Source of the DNA: Bog-756 sp035949055
Lineage (GTDB): Bacteria; Actinomycetota; Acidimicrobiia; Acidimicrobiales; RAAP-2
Reading direction: 5' to 3'
Assembly: GCA_035949055.1 (NCBI GenBank)
Contig: DASZIO010000007.1
Span: 1-60,359, forward strand
Length of the DNA: 60,359 nucleotides
Below, in pieces: positions 31,941 through 41,485 of the stretch. The notes below the pieces were generated by a model. That model was not told the DNA's origin, searched no databases, and was given only the letters and a program-made list of their open reading frames with translations. The stretch's first letter is position 1, and each line of letters begins with the position of its first letter. The position numbers were made by a program, and so were the translations under genes.

Positions 31941-33617
31941 TCAAACGTCTCCGATTACGCCGGGCCTGGCGGCACTCGAGCCGGCTACCTGCTTGGCCCA
32001 GTCGTAATCGGGCTTTCCCGACGGCGACCGCGGAACTCGGTCGACGACAACGACCTGGCGCGGCACCTTGTGGCCAGCCAGAACGGCGCGGCAATGGTCC
32101 TGGACTTCGACGAGGCTCGGCGTCGCTCCCGGTCCGGTCGGTTGCAGCACCGCGGCGACCAGCTCTCCGAACCGTGGATCGGGTACGCCCACGACGACCG
32201 CGTCGACAATCTTCGGGTGAGCCTTCAACACCGCCTCCACCTCCTCGGGATAGACCTTCTCCCCACCGGTGTTGATGCACATCGCTCCGCGCCCGAGCAG
32301 ACGGATGCTCCCATCGGCTTCGATGGTGGCCATGTCACCGGGAAGCGCCCACCGGGACCCGTCGACAGTCACGAATGTCCGAGCAGACTTCTCGGCATCG
32401 TTGAAATACCCGACTGGCACTCGTCCCTTGGTGGCCAGCCGGCCGACAACACCAGAACCAGGCTCCACCGGACGAAGCCCCTCGTCGAACACCGTCGTCC
32501 GGTCATCAGCGCTGAACCGGAGGACTGGGGCTACTGGCTGCCCGCGCATCGTGACGGCAAGAGCCTGCGCCGGCGACTCGGACGAACCGATGGCCTCGGT
32601 CAGCACCATGGCCGACGGGAATCCCTCGAACAGCCGATTCTTGACGTCCGCCGACAGGATGCTCCCGCCCGAGCCCAGCATGAGCACCGACGTCCGGTCG
32701 TGCCGCCCGGGGCTCGCCTCGATCGCCTCCACGATCGGGCGACCCATCGAGTCACCGACGATGGTCAGCATGGTCACTCGTTCACCCTCGACCACCTCGA
32801 GGACCCTGTCGGCGTCCATCTGGCGGTCCGGGTGCAGGACCGCGCGCCCGCCGCTGAGCATCGCACCCCAGGCCGACCAGTGCCCGCTCACATGCATGAG
32901 CGGGCCGAGGGCGTAGGAGACGAAGATGTCGGGGACCGCGACACCCATCTCGGCCAGCGCCAGCAATCTGGGGTGAACGGGCGCCAGTGCATTGTCGCCG
33001 ACGTCTTGAGGTCGCGTCACAACGACGCCCGGAGTCATGGTGGCAAAGAAGATGTCCTCCTGCCGCCACACGACGCCTTTGGGAAGCCCGGTCGTCCCGC
33101 CGGTGTAGGCGATATAGAGGTCGTCACCGGACCGGGGTTCAAAATCCGGATGGTCCGGGCTCGAGGCAAGCACCTTCTCGTACGCCACAGCGCCCGGAAG
33201 TGCGGCATCTCCATCCGATCCGTCGCTCACGATGATCAGGTGCTCGAGTTGCGGCAGACGCCCCAGAGTCGATGTCACTACCGGGGCGAAGCTGGCTTCG
33301 AGCACCAACGCCCGCAGTTGGGCATCGCCGAAGAGATAGGCCAGCTCCTCGGCCACGTAGCGATAGTTGACGTTGATGGGAACGGCACGGATCTTGTAGG
33401 AGGCGATCATGGCCTCCAGGTATTCGGGCCGGCTGTACGTCAGGATCCCGACGTGGTCCCCGACTCCGATGCCCCTGGCCTCGAGTCCGTGTGCAAGCCG
33501 GTTCGCCCGTTCGTCGAGACGGCGGTAGGTCAGCCTCGAATCGCGCCATACGACGACCTCGCGGTCGGGGACGGCGCCCGCGACGCACTCGAAGAGGTCT
33601 GCCAGGTTGAACTCCAC
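31941..33617 (-). CDS. Acyl-CoA synthetase (FadD-type, AMP-forming)
   Basis: The enzyme activates a carboxylic acid via acyl-AMP to acyl-CoA. The ATP loop YTGGTTGLPKGVVWRQ, GRLATKGRVPVGYFND, and the hinge/C-terminal part INTGGEKVYPEEVEAVLKAH with PRSPSGKPDY (catalytic lysine) are all present. GTG 33617 (EFNLADLFE) is chosen because GGAAGGAAG precedes it, and upstream codons overlap the dehydrogenase gene. The closest named relatives by pattern are steroid/branched acid FadD17/FadD19-like enzymes; the substrate is unproven. Confidence 0.92.
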   Translation of the reverse strand: MEFNLADLFECVAGAVPDREVVVWRDSRLTYRRLDERANRLAHGLEARGIGVGDHVGILTYSRPEYLEAMIASYKIRAVPINVNYRYVAEELAYLFGDAQLRALVLEASFAPVVTSTLGRLPQLEHLIIVSDGSDGDAALPGAVAYEKVLASSPDHPDFEPRSGDDLYIAYTGGTTGLPKGVVWRQEDIFFATMTPGVVVTRPQDVGDNALAPVHPRLLALAEMGVAVPDIFVSYALGPLMHVSGHWSAWGAMLSGGRAVLHPDRQMDADRVLEVVEGERVTMLTIVGDSMGRPIVEAIEASPGRHDRTSVLMLGSGGSILSADVKNRLFEGFPSAMVLTEAIGSSESPAQALAVTMRGQPVAPVLRFSADDRTTVFDEGLRPVEPGSGVVGRLATKGRVPVGYFNDAEKSARTFVTVDGSRWALPGDMATIEADGSIRLLGRGAMCINTGGEKVYPEEVEAVLKAHPKIVDAVVVGVPDPRFGELVAAVLQPTGPGATPSLVEVQDHCRAVLAGHKVPRQVVVVDRVPRSPSGKPDYDWAKQVAGSSAARPGVIGDV

Positions 33618-33651
33618 GCTCTTCCTTCCGACGGCCTTCCGGTGCGCCCGA

Positions 33652-34854
33652 TCAGCGAATGGTGTCTCGGAACGGTATGTCCCTGTCGACCTGGACGTCA
33701 TGCGGGAGGCCGAGCACCCGTTCACCGATGACATTCCGCTGAACCTCGTCGGAGCCTGCGGCTATGCGGAGCGAGGGAGCGCTCAGGAACTGGCGCTGCC
33801 AGTAACCGTCCTCCGGTGCGTCGCCGCCGGTGAGCATCCCTCCAGGTCCCTCGATCGCCAAGGCCAGCTCCGTGGTCTCCCTGGCCATCTGCGAGTAGAC
33901 CAGCTTGATGAGGGAGGTCTCCGCGGAGGACAGGCCTTTGGCCAGAGCGGTCTGAACGCGGAACCCGAGATATTTGATGATCTGCTCCTCGACAAAGCAG
34001 CGGGCGAGCCGCTGACGGATGGCCGGATGGCCGCTCGCCCCACCCTCCCTGGCCAGCTTCAGTACTTGCTCGAAATCCGAGGTGCCCCCTCTCAAGCCCC
34101 GCTCGTTCGAAAGCGTGGTCATCGTCGCCCGCCAGCCGCCGTTCACCTCTCCGACGACGTTCGCAGCCGGAATCCTCACGTCGGTGAAGAACACCTCGTT
34201 GAACGTCGCTCCTCCGGTCATCTGCCGGAGCGGGCGCGCGTCGATGCCCTCTGTGTGCATATCGACGATGAAGAAGGTGATGCCACGGTGCTTTGGCAGG
34301 TCCTGGCTGGTCCGGGCGAGCAGGATCCCCTTGTCGGCGTGGTGAGCTCCCGAGCTCCAAACCTTTTGGCCGTTCACGACCCATTGGTCGCCGTCAGGAT
34401 CAGCCCGGGTGGCCAGACTGGCAAGGTCCGAGCCGGCCCCGGGCTCGCTGAAGAGCTGGCACCAGACCTCCTCGCCGCGAAGCATCGGTGGAAGGTACCG
34501 GGCACGCTGCTCATCGGTGCCATGGCCGATGATCGTCGGGCCGGCCATCCCGATGGCCACGGCAAAGAGCCCGGAGGTCACGTCGAAGTTGGCCTCCTCC
34601 TGGCGGAAGATCATCGCCTGGACGACGTCACCGCCCCGCCCGCCGAACCGGACCGGCCAGGTGATCCCGGCCCAACCTCCGTCGTAGAGGCGGCGCTGCC
34701 AGGCCTTGCCCTCCGTGACGAAGACCTCGTCGAAGTCATAGAAGGAATGAGAGGTCGAGAGCTGACCCTGCTCCTTCTCCTTGGCCTGGGCTCTCAACCA
34801 GCGACGCGCTTCGAGTCGGAACGCAGCCTCCTCCGGCGAATCGTCAAAGTCCAT
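33652..34854 (-). CDS. Acyl-CoA dehydrogenase
   Basis: A 400-aa FAD enzyme of the FadE family: WP-FGG (ITWPVRFGGRGGD), CQLFSEPGAGSDLASL and WVVNGQKVWSSGAHHAD for FAD/substrate binding, and the C-terminal RIAAGSDEVQRNVIGERVLGLP. It forms alpha,beta-unsaturated acyl-CoA. It sits between the DUF35 gene and the synthetase, all on one strand with short gaps, consistent with one beta-oxidation-like unit. Confidence 0.93.
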   Translation of the reverse strand: MDFDDSPEEAAFRLEARRWLRAQAKEKEQGQLSTSHSFYDFDEVFVTEGKAWQRRLYDGGWAGITWPVRFGGRGGDVVQAMIFRQEEANFDVTSGLFAVAIGMAGPTIIGHGTDEQRARYLPPMLRGEEVWCQLFSEPGAGSDLASLATRADPDGDQWVVNGQKVWSSGAHHADKGILLARTSQDLPKHRGITFFIVDMHTEGIDARPLRQMTGGATFNEVFFTDVRIPAANVVGEVNGGWRATMTTLSNERGLRGGTSDFEQVLKLAREGGASGHPAIRQRLARCFVEEQIIKYLGFRVQTALAKGLSSAETSLIKLVYSQMARETTELALAIEGPGGMLTGGDAPEDGYWQRQFLSAPSLRIAAGSDEVQRNVIGERVLGLPHDVQVDRDIPFRDTIR

Positions 34855-34872
34855 CGTGGGTCCCGATGGCCA

Positions 34873-35304
34873 TCACCCGGCGGCCGGCCGCCAGAACGGT
34901 AGGCCCACATCGTCCGCGGCCTTCAGGATCACGACGTCGAGCCTCATCCCGACATGTAGTGATTCGACGTCGCAGTCGACGATATTGGACATCATCCTCA
35001 CGCCCTCCTCGAGCTCGACCATTCCCACGGCGTAGGGAACGAGGGGAGCGAATGCCCGCGATCGGTTCTGCCTGATGATCGTGTAGGTGTACAGAGTGCC
35101 CCGACCGGAAGCGTCCACCCATTCGGTCTCACCTGCGCACGAGGCGCACAGCGAGCGAGGGTAGAACTGGAATTCCCCGCAATCGGTGCATCGCTGCACT
35201 ACCAGCCGGCCGTCTGCCGCGCTCTGCCAGTAATGAGCCGATGCATGATCAGGTTCCGGCAACGCTCGCAGTTCCAACGTCTCGCGCAACTCGTCGATTG
35301 TCAC
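34873..35304 (-). CDS. DUF35 zinc-ribbon/OB-fold protein, partner of the thiolase-like protein
   Basis: The 143-aa protein has a rubredoxin-like zinc ribbon (CTDC and CASC, ten residues apart) followed by an OB-fold with TYTIIRQNRSRAF and PYAVGMVELEEGVR. In steroid side-chain degradation such DUF35 domains (ChsH2) bind the thiolase-like aldolase Ltp2. Its ATG overlaps the stop of the upstream thiolase-like gene by four bases, supporting a complex. Confidence 0.88.
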   Translation of the reverse strand: MTIDELRETLELRALPEPDHASAHYWQSAADGRLVVQRCTDCGEFQFYPRSLCASCAGETEWVDASGRGTLYTYTIIRQNRSRAFAPLVPYAVGMVELEEGVRMMSNIVDCDVESLHVGMRLDVVILKAADDVGLPFWRPAAG

Positions 35305-36479
35305 GACCGTCCCTCCCCACCGAGTACGACCGTGCCGATGCAGGAGAGCGACCCTCCCGATCCGCAGGCCACGGCGATCTGCGCCCCGGGGACCTGCGCA
35401 TCGCCCCCTTCGCCTCGGAGCTGGCGCACCGCTTCATTGATCAGGAAGACCCCCCTCATCCCGGGATGGCAAGCCGACAGTCCCCCGCCGTCGGTATTGA
35501 GTGGCTGACGGCCCCCGCGTCGGAGGGCGCCGGTCTCCACGAACGCGCCACCTTCTCCCTTCGGGCAGAAACCCATGTCCTCCAGCAGCATCAAGACGGT
35601 GATGGTGAAGCTGTCATAGCACTGGACCGTGTCGACCTCCTCGGGACGGACGCCGGCCCGGCCAAAGGCCTCGGGTCCGCATCGAGCCGCGGCGGTCGTG
35701 GTGAAGTCGGGCATCTGGCTGATCGTCCAGTGGGTCTGGGCTCCGGCCGCGCCGAGCACGAACACCGGAGGTCTGGACAGGTCCCGCGCTCGCTCACGCG
35801 TCGTCATGATGAAGGCTCCACCGCCATCGGAAATGACACAGCAATCGAGCTTGTGCAGCGGATCGGCGATCATGCGCGACGAGAGGACGTCCTCGACGGT
35901 GATCGGATCTCGGTACTGTGCCGATGGGTTCAGTCCCGCATACTCGCGGACACCGACGGCGATGTCGGCCAGCTGTTCGGGCGTCGTACCGTATTCGTGC
36001 ATGTGGCGACGGGCAGCCATCGCATACGCTCCGGCCAGCACATTCCCCCAAGAGCACTCGAATTGTGACGGCCCGGCCACCCGCCTGGACCCGCTCGACA
36101 TGGTGGAGGTGCCGAGTACGCGGCCCATCCGGGACAGCATGTCGGACCCGTAGGTCACCGCGATCACGTCGCACATCCCCGCCTCGATGGCGGCTGATGC
36201 GTGCTGGACGAAGAACTCGAAGGTCCCGCCCCCGACCATGGTGCCGTCGAGCCAGCGGTGGTCGATCCGTAGGTACTCGGCCATGTTCGGCGCGTCGTCG
36301 ACGTTTGGTCTGAATCCCGTACCGGCACACATGTAGCCGTCGATCTCGGACTTCCGCAGCCCCGAGTCGGCCAACGCCCGGCGCAGGGCCATGGCATGGT
36401 GCTCCATGGCATCGAGCTCGGGGGCGACGGGGTAGTCGCTCCACCCGATGCCCACGATGACCGGATCACGCGACCCCAT
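35301..36479 (-). CDS. Thiolase-like lipid-transfer protein (Ltp2-type aldolase candidate)
   Basis: The 392-aa protein has the thiolase fold of the SCP-x/Ltp group (VIVGIGWSDY, VTYGSDMLS, YDSFTITVLMLLEDMGF, GGGLSACHPGMRGVF). The VQCYDSFT tyrosine corresponds to the group proposed to act in Ltp2 retro-aldol cleavage. Normal thiolase nucleophile motifs at the N-terminal half are not seen (GGGTFEFFVQHA in place of a Cys motif). Overlap with DUF35 suggests a two-subunit aldolase. A conventional thiolase cannot be fully excluded. Confidence 0.88.
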   Translation of the reverse strand: MGSRDPVIVGIGWSDYPVAPELDAMEHHAMALRRALADSGLRKSEIDGYMCAGTGFRPNVDDAPNMAEYLRIDHRWLDGTMVGGGTFEFFVQHASAAIEAGMCDVIAVTYGSDMLSRMGRVLGTSTMSSGSRRVAGPSQFECSWGNVLAGAYAMAARRHMHEYGTTPEQLADIAVGVREYAGLNPSAQYRDPITVEDVLSSRMIADPLHKLDCCVISDGGGAFIMTTRERARDLSRPPVFVLGAAGAQTHWTISQMPDFTTTAAARCGPEAFGRAGVRPEEVDTVQCYDSFTITVLMLLEDMGFCPKGEGGAFVETGALRRGGRQPLNTDGGGLSACHPGMRGVFLINEAVRQLRGEGGDAQVPGAQIAVACGSGGSLSCIGTVVLGGEGRS

Positions 36480-36683
36480 GCGACCTCCGTGTCCCGGTAG
36501 CGCTCATCGGCCAGACCAGTCGGTCAACGTGCCGGCCGGACGCCGGGCTTTCGGACGGTGCCGGGTCCACTTACACGCGTCTGGCTCGATGCGCACGGTC
36601 ACCGGTGTCGGACCGCCCCCGAAGCTCGCCGGCGAGCGCCGGAGGCGTGCCGTGGCACCATCCGCGAAACGTACGACATCCGA

Positions 36684-38009
36684 TCACGACGAGCACAGGT
36701 ACTCGTCGATGACCTCGTGCACGTGGATGACATTGTGCTCTTGGCGGGGGTTCATCCGGAGTCCGGTGCATCCGCGCGACTTCATTCCGGCCTGCACGTG
36801 GGCCATGTTGGCGTAGTCCTGGTTGGTCACGAGGCCCCAGTTCTTCTGTGTCCAGTCCGCATAGAATTTTCGCTCGCACATCTCGCGGTGGTCGTCCGGC
36901 AGGGCCCATTCGAGGGTCCAGAGGTCCTTGATGGTGCTGTCGGGATCCAGCCCGTTCGGTCGAACCCGGAACAGCGTGGTGCTCCCGGGGTAGATCGGCC
37001 CCACCACGTTCGGAAACAGATGAATGTCGTCGGAGCTGAGGAGCTGTTCATCGGTGAGGTCGTCGACGTTGCCCTTGCTCCGGAGCATCCGCACACGGAC
37101 CTCGTTGTACGCCTCCATGGCGGACTTGCCTTCGGGAAGGGGGTTGCTCCTCAGCGCCTCGATCTGCTGACGCTCCTCTTTGAGGAACAATCCGCCGAGC
37201 TCGTCGATCATGATGGCGAGCAGTTCCCGCTCGTCGTAGTCCCCGGGCTCCAGACCGAGCCTGGGACTGGGCCGGATCTCGCGCTTGACCTCACCCAGGC
37301 TGCCCATGTGATTGTGCTTGCCCAGAGGTCCGTAGCGGATCGTCGTGTCATCGGACCACCGGAGCAGCTGGGGATGCGTCCCTTGGACGTGATAGCTCTC
37401 GTTGAACGCGTCGAGGACGCATTTCCAGTTCGCCGGGAGGATGACGGAGCGGTAGGAGCGGTACCGCATCTTCTCGAAACGGTACGGTTGGAGGAGTTCG
37501 GGGAGTGGCGCGAGGAAGTCGTCCAGCGACTCGGAATTCGGGTCCATGTTGATGAAGACGAAGCCTCCCCATCGAGCGACCTTTACCTGGTTCAGGCAGA
37601 CGTCGGCGTCGGTCATGCTCGATGGGAAATCGAAGCGATCGACCACCTCTTTGTTCGAGCCGTCCAGGTCGAACCGCCAGGCGTGATACCGGCACCGGAT
37701 CTCACCGGTGGAGAAGTTGCCCGTACCTGTGGCCAGACGGGTGCCGCGATGGGGGCAGGTGTTGTAGAAGGCCCGGATCGTCTCGGGCTCGCTCCGTGTC
37801 ACCACTATGGACTGGTCGCCGATTATGTATTCGAGGAAGTCGCCCACCCGGGGCACCTCCTCCTCTCGGCAGGCGATCTGCCACACGCGCGGCCATAGGC
37901 GCTCCATCTCCAGGTCGAAGAAGTCCTGTGAGACGTAACGCTCTTTCGGAATGATGTTGTGTCGTCCTGATTCGATCAACTCGCCGTCGCGCGCAATCGT
38001 CATGACCAT
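36684..38009 (-). CDS. Rieske-type ring-hydroxylating oxygenase, alpha subunit
   Basis: The Rieske [2Fe-2S] site is CPHRG and CRYHAW, and the mononuclear iron site is FNESYHVQGTHP plus TNQDYANM (carboxylate). Together these are the oxygenase component of a two- or three-part dioxygenase or monooxygenase. No ferredoxin or reductase gene is nearby. ATG 38009 is taken (another ATG lies two codons later) with GGGAGGG upstream; earlier in-frame codons look untranslated. It is divergent from the CoA-transferase gene across a palindrome. Confidence 0.92.
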   Translation of the reverse strand: MVMTIARDGELIESGRHNIIPKERYVSQDFFDLEMERLWPRVWQIACREEEVPRVGDFLEYIIGDQSIVVTRSEPETIRAFYNTCPHRGTRLATGTGNFSTGEIRCRYHAWRFDLDGSNKEVVDRFDFPSSMTDADVCLNQVKVARWGGFVFINMDPNSESLDDFLAPLPELLQPYRFEKMRYRSYRSVILPANWKCVLDAFNESYHVQGTHPQLLRWSDDTTIRYGPLGKHNHMGSLGEVKREIRPSPRLGLEPGDYDERELLAIMIDELGGLFLKEERQQIEALRSNPLPEGKSAMEAYNEVRVRMLRSKGNVDDLTDEQLLSSDDIHLFPNVVGPIYPGSTTLFRVRPNGLDPDSTIKDLWTLEWALPDDHREMCERKFYADWTQKNWGLVTNQDYANMAHVQAGMKSRGCTGLRMNPRQEHNVIHVHEVIDEYLCSS

Positions 38010-38073
38010 CGGCGTCGGCCCTCCCGTCCGGGCTCTGTGCAACCCGGGGCGCTCTTGACTGCGACTTCAACGT

Positions 38074-38087
38074 AACAGGATACTGTT
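38074..38087. promoter_or_regulatory. Palindrome AACAG-GATA-CTGTT, candidate operator
   Basis: A perfect 5-4-5 inverted repeat is located 65 bases before the Rieske gene, in the 302-base divergent region to the CoA-transferase. Such short spaced palindromes are typical of TetR-family operators in catabolic loci. TTGACT at 38055 and TACTGT at 38081 could form a plus-strand promoter with an over-long spacer. No regulator gene is adjacent. Confidence 0.4.
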
Positions 38088-38311
38088 CGCCTACCGAGTC
38101 CGGCGCCGCACCGGAGGCAGCGGTCATGCACGAACGCGTGTGCGCGCCACCGCAAGGAGAACGTCGGGGTGGTCCTGCCAACGCTCGAAGATCGGGATGG
38201 TACCCAGGGCGCCGCGGCGGGCGGCCGTGCTCGGGGTGTCGCAGGGGCGTCGACGCGTGGTTGCACCGGTAGCGGCACCCTGGCCCCTCCAGCCGATCCG
38301 GTGACCGTGCC

Positions 38312-40750
38312 GTGAGCGGCGGGCCGCTCTCCGGCCTCCGCGGGCTGCAGGTCCTCGATCTGTCCGGCGACGTCGCCGGGGCCTACTGCGCCAAGCTGCT
38401 GGCCGACGCGGGTGCGGACGTCACGAAGGTGGAACCGCCGGAGGGTCACCGGCTGCGGCGCTGGTCGGTGTCCGGAGGGGTCGGGCTCGACGGCGACTCG
38501 GACAGCGTCCTGTTCCGGTTTCTGGCCTCGTCGCACCAAAGCCGGGTGGTCGATCCCGCCCTCATGGCGGCGGGCAACGGCCTCGACGGACTGGCCACGA
38601 CGTCGGATGTCATCATCGCCTCGACGTTCGGAGGTCGGATGACCGGTGAAGCGCCGCCGGTCGACGTGCGCGCTCTTTCCGAACGGCACCCGGAGCTCGT
38701 CGTCGTCAGCCTCTCGGCGTTTGGATTGAGTGGGCCCCGGGGTGGCGAACACTCCTCCGACTTTCTTCTCCAGGCCCTGGCCGGCTCGCTCTTCAGCCAC
38801 GGAGAACCCGACCGCCTGCCGCTGGCGGTCGGCGGCGGACTGGCAGAGTGGACCGTCGGGACCTTTGGGGCCCTCGGCGCGCTAACTGCCCTGACCGCTC
38901 GGCGGCAATCGGGACGAGGGGAGCTGGTCGACGTGTCGGCTCTCGAATGCCTGGCCGTCACGTTCATCTGCTATCCGTCGGTGGTGTCGAAGATGCCGGG
39001 AGGCCAGCGACAGCGTTCCACCTTCGTGATGGTCCCGGGAATCGAGCCCTGCATCGACGGCTACGTGGGGTTCGCCACCATCACCACGGCCCAGTGGCAC
39101 TCCTTCCTGGACATGATCGGGAGACCGGACCTCGCCGACGACGTCACCCTGTTCAACCAGTTGAAGCGCGGCCGCCCGGACGTGCTGTCGGCCATAGAGG
39201 GATGGACCCGCCAGCACACGGTCGAGGATGCCGTCGAGCGCGGCTCGATGTACAGGATCCCCACGGTGCCGATCGGCAACGGCGAGACGTTCCCCGGCCT
39301 GGAACACGTGGTGGCCCGCCACCTCTACGGTCGGAACCCGCGCGGCGGGTTTCCCCATCCTCGCCCTCCGTTCCGCTCGAGCGTCACCGACCCCCAACCG
39401 CCGCAACCTGCCCCGACCCTCGCTGGACGACCAGGCGGTTCGGCCCCGTCTCCCCAAGGCGCACCGAGCGCAAGTCGGGCCGTACGGCCGTTCCGCGCCG
39501 GTCGGCCACCGGCCGAGGGCACTGGCTCACTTCCCCTGACCGGCGTGCGGGTCCTCGACTTCACCGCGTTCCTCGCCGGACCCATGTGCACGCAGTACCT
39601 GGCCTCGGTCGGAGCCGATGTCGTGAAGATCGAGTCCGTCCAGCGTCCAGACCCGATGCGCTACACGGTTCGCGTGGATGCGGCGGTCGACCAATGGTAC
39701 GAGCTCGGCGGGATCTTCCAATCGGCCAATCTCAACAAACGGAGCGTGACGCTGAACCTCGCAGACCCGCGGGGGCGCGAGGCTGCACTTCGCCTCGTCG
39801 CAACGGCCGACGTCGTCGTCGAGAACTTCACCCCGCGCGTGATGGACCAATTCGGCCTGGACTTCGATGATCTGGTGGCGGCGAACCCCGGGATCATCAT
39901 GGTCCGGATGCCCGGCTTCGGGCTTGACGGACCCTGGCGCGATCGTCCGGGTTTCGCGGCGACCATGGAGCAGGTCTCGGGTCTCGCCTGGATAACCGGC
40001 TACTCCGACCGCCTTCCGACCATTCCGGGAATCTGCGATCCCCTGGCTGGGATGCATGCGGCATTCGCCGTGCTCAGCGCCCTCGAGCACCGGGAACAGA
40101 CCGGAGAGGGCCAAATGATCGAGTTGGCCATGATCGACCTCGCCGCCCATCTCACTGTTGAGCAGGTCCTCGAGCGTTCCGTGTACGGCCACTTGATGGC
40201 TCGTCAGGGAAACCGGCTGCCCGGTCTGGCCCATCAGGGCGTATACGCCTGCATCGAGGGGGACCAGTGGATCGCTCTCCAGGTGGCCACCGACGTCCAG
40301 TGGGGGGCATTGCGGGCGGTCATCGGCTCCCCAGCCTGGTCGCTCGATCCGAGGCTCGACACCGTCGGTGGACGGGCCGACCGCGCCGACCTCATCGACC
40401 GGGAGCTCAAGGCGTGGTTCGCCCAGCTGGGCCAGAAGGACGCGCTCTCCGCTCTGCGCTCGGGTGGAGTGGAGGCTGAACCGGTCATCCACGCCTATGA
40501 CGTAGACCTCGACGAGCAGATGAACGCCCGTCGGTTCTGGGAGGAGGTCGCCCATCCCCTGGTGGGCCCGATGCGCTTTCCCGGGTGGCCGATGCGCTAT
40601 GCCTCTCGAACCGCGCCGTGGCACCAACGCCCGGCGCCGCTCCTCGGTCAGCACAACGACGAGGTGCTGAGCGAGCTGGGCACGACCGGCGAGGAACTGG
40701 CGACGTTGCGGAGGGACGGCATCGTCGGCAACAGACCGGCAGCCCTCTGA
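38312..40750 (+). CDS. Two-domain family III CoA-transferase (CaiB/BaiF)
   Basis: Two full CaiB/BaiF domains are joined by a Pro/Arg/Ala-rich linker near residues 345-405. Domain one runs from LRGLQVLDLSGDVAGAYCAK and domain two from LTGVRVLDFTAFLAGPMCTQ. In domain two the catalytic aspartate that carries the CoA is Asp576 (PGICDPLAGMHAAF). At the corresponding place in domain one (GGGLAEWTVGTFGAL) the residue is Glu179. The family moves CoA between carboxylic acids. Tandem proteins may form an internal pseudo-dimer with one working site. Start GTG 38312. Confidence 0.92.
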   Translation: MSGGPLSGLRGLQVLDLSGDVAGAYCAKLLADAGADVTKVEPPEGHRLRRWSVSGGVGLDGDSDSVLFRFLASSHQSRVVDPALMAAGNGLDGLATTSDVIIASTFGGRMTGEAPPVDVRALSERHPELVVVSLSAFGLSGPRGGEHSSDFLLQALAGSLFSHGEPDRLPLAVGGGLAEWTVGTFGALGALTALTARRQSGRGELVDVSALECLAVTFICYPSVVSKMPGGQRQRSTFVMVPGIEPCIDGYVGFATITTAQWHSFLDMIGRPDLADDVTLFNQLKRGRPDVLSAIEGWTRQHTVEDAVERGSMYRIPTVPIGNGETFPGLEHVVARHLYGRNPRGGFPHPRPPFRSSVTDPQPPQPAPTLAGRPGGSAPSPQGAPSASRAVRPFRAGRPPAEGTGSLPLTGVRVLDFTAFLAGPMCTQYLASVGADVVKIESVQRPDPMRYTVRVDAAVDQWYELGGIFQSANLNKRSVTLNLADPRGREAALRLVATADVVVENFTPRVMDQFGLDFDDLVAANPGIIMVRMPGFGLDGPWRDRPGFAATMEQVSGLAWITGYSDRLPTIPGICDPLAGMHAAFAVLSALEHREQTGEGQMIELAMIDLAAHLTVEQVLERSVYGHLMARQGNRLPGLAHQGVYACIEGDQWIALQVATDVQWGALRAVIGSPAWSLDPRLDTVGGRADRADLIDRELKAWFAQLGQKDALSALRSGGVEAEPVIHAYDVDLDEQMNARRFWEEVAHPLVGPMRFPGWPMRYASRTAPWHQRPAPLLGQHNDEVLSELGTTGEELATLRRDGIVGNRPAAL

Positions 40751-40758
40751 TCCGAGCC

Positions 40759-41403
40759 GTGGCCGACCCCGGAACGATCGACTGGGTCCTCACGACGACC
40801 AGGACCGTCCGCCGACGGCTGGACCTCAGTCGGCCGGTCGACCTCGACGTGGTGCTCGAGTGTCTCGAGGTGGCTCTGCAGGCTCCGACCGGCGGTGACC
40901 TGCAGCTGTGGAGATGGATCGTGGTCACCAACGCCGCCACGAAGTCACACATCCGTCAGCTCTATCACTCGGCCCTGCTCAGGGCGTCGGGAGGTCGTCG
41001 GCCCGAGGCGGTGGAAGGACCCGGTAGCGGCCTGCTCGAGGGCGCCTGGCACCTGGCCACCCACCTCGACGAGGTCCCAGTCATCGTCGTCGCGTGCATC
41101 ATGGGCCGTCCGGCCAGGGCGGACACCCAGGCGCGCCTGGCGGCACGCTACGGGTCCATCTTCCCGGCGGTATGGAGTTTCCAGCTGGCCCTTCGAAGTC
41201 GCCATTTGGCCTCGGCGATGACCACCGTGCATCTCGAGGAGGATCGGGCCATGGCCGAATTGCTCGGCATTCCGGACAATGTGACGCAGGCGGCCCTGGT
41301 GCCCATCGCCCATCTGATCGGCACCGACCTCCACCCCGCCCGGCGACGGTCGGTCCGGGAGGTGGCGTTCCCCGACCGGTGGGGTGCATCGTGGGACGGT
41401 TGA
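40759..41403 (+). CDS. Nitroreductase-family protein
   Basis: A 214-aa flavoprotein-like sequence: RTVRRRLD for the FMN phosphate, LQAPTGGDLQLWRWIVV, and a C-terminal part with FPAVWSFQLALRSRHLASAM. These fit the nitroreductase fold. GTG 40759 starts eight bases after the CoA-transferase stop, so the genes are probably co-transcribed. The substrate is unknown. Confidence 0.85.
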   Translation: MADPGTIDWVLTTTRTVRRRLDLSRPVDLDVVLECLEVALQAPTGGDLQLWRWIVVTNAATKSHIRQLYHSALLRASGGRRPEAVEGPGSGLLEGAWHLATHLDEVPVIVVACIMGRPARADTQARLAARYGSIFPAVWSFQLALRSRHLASAMTTVHLEEDRAMAELLGIPDNVTQAALVPIAHLIGTDLHPARRRSVREVAFPDRWGASWDG

Positions 41404-41485
41404 CGACGGTTTCCGCGGCCCGGGCGTTCCGATCCTCGACCACCGGTTCCGCCGGTATCGGCGGTTGGCCGACGCGTCAGGTCGT

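Noticed and set aside
32070..33731. 553-codon plus-strand frame
   Set aside because: Antisense to the acyl-CoA synthetase; no domain pattern.
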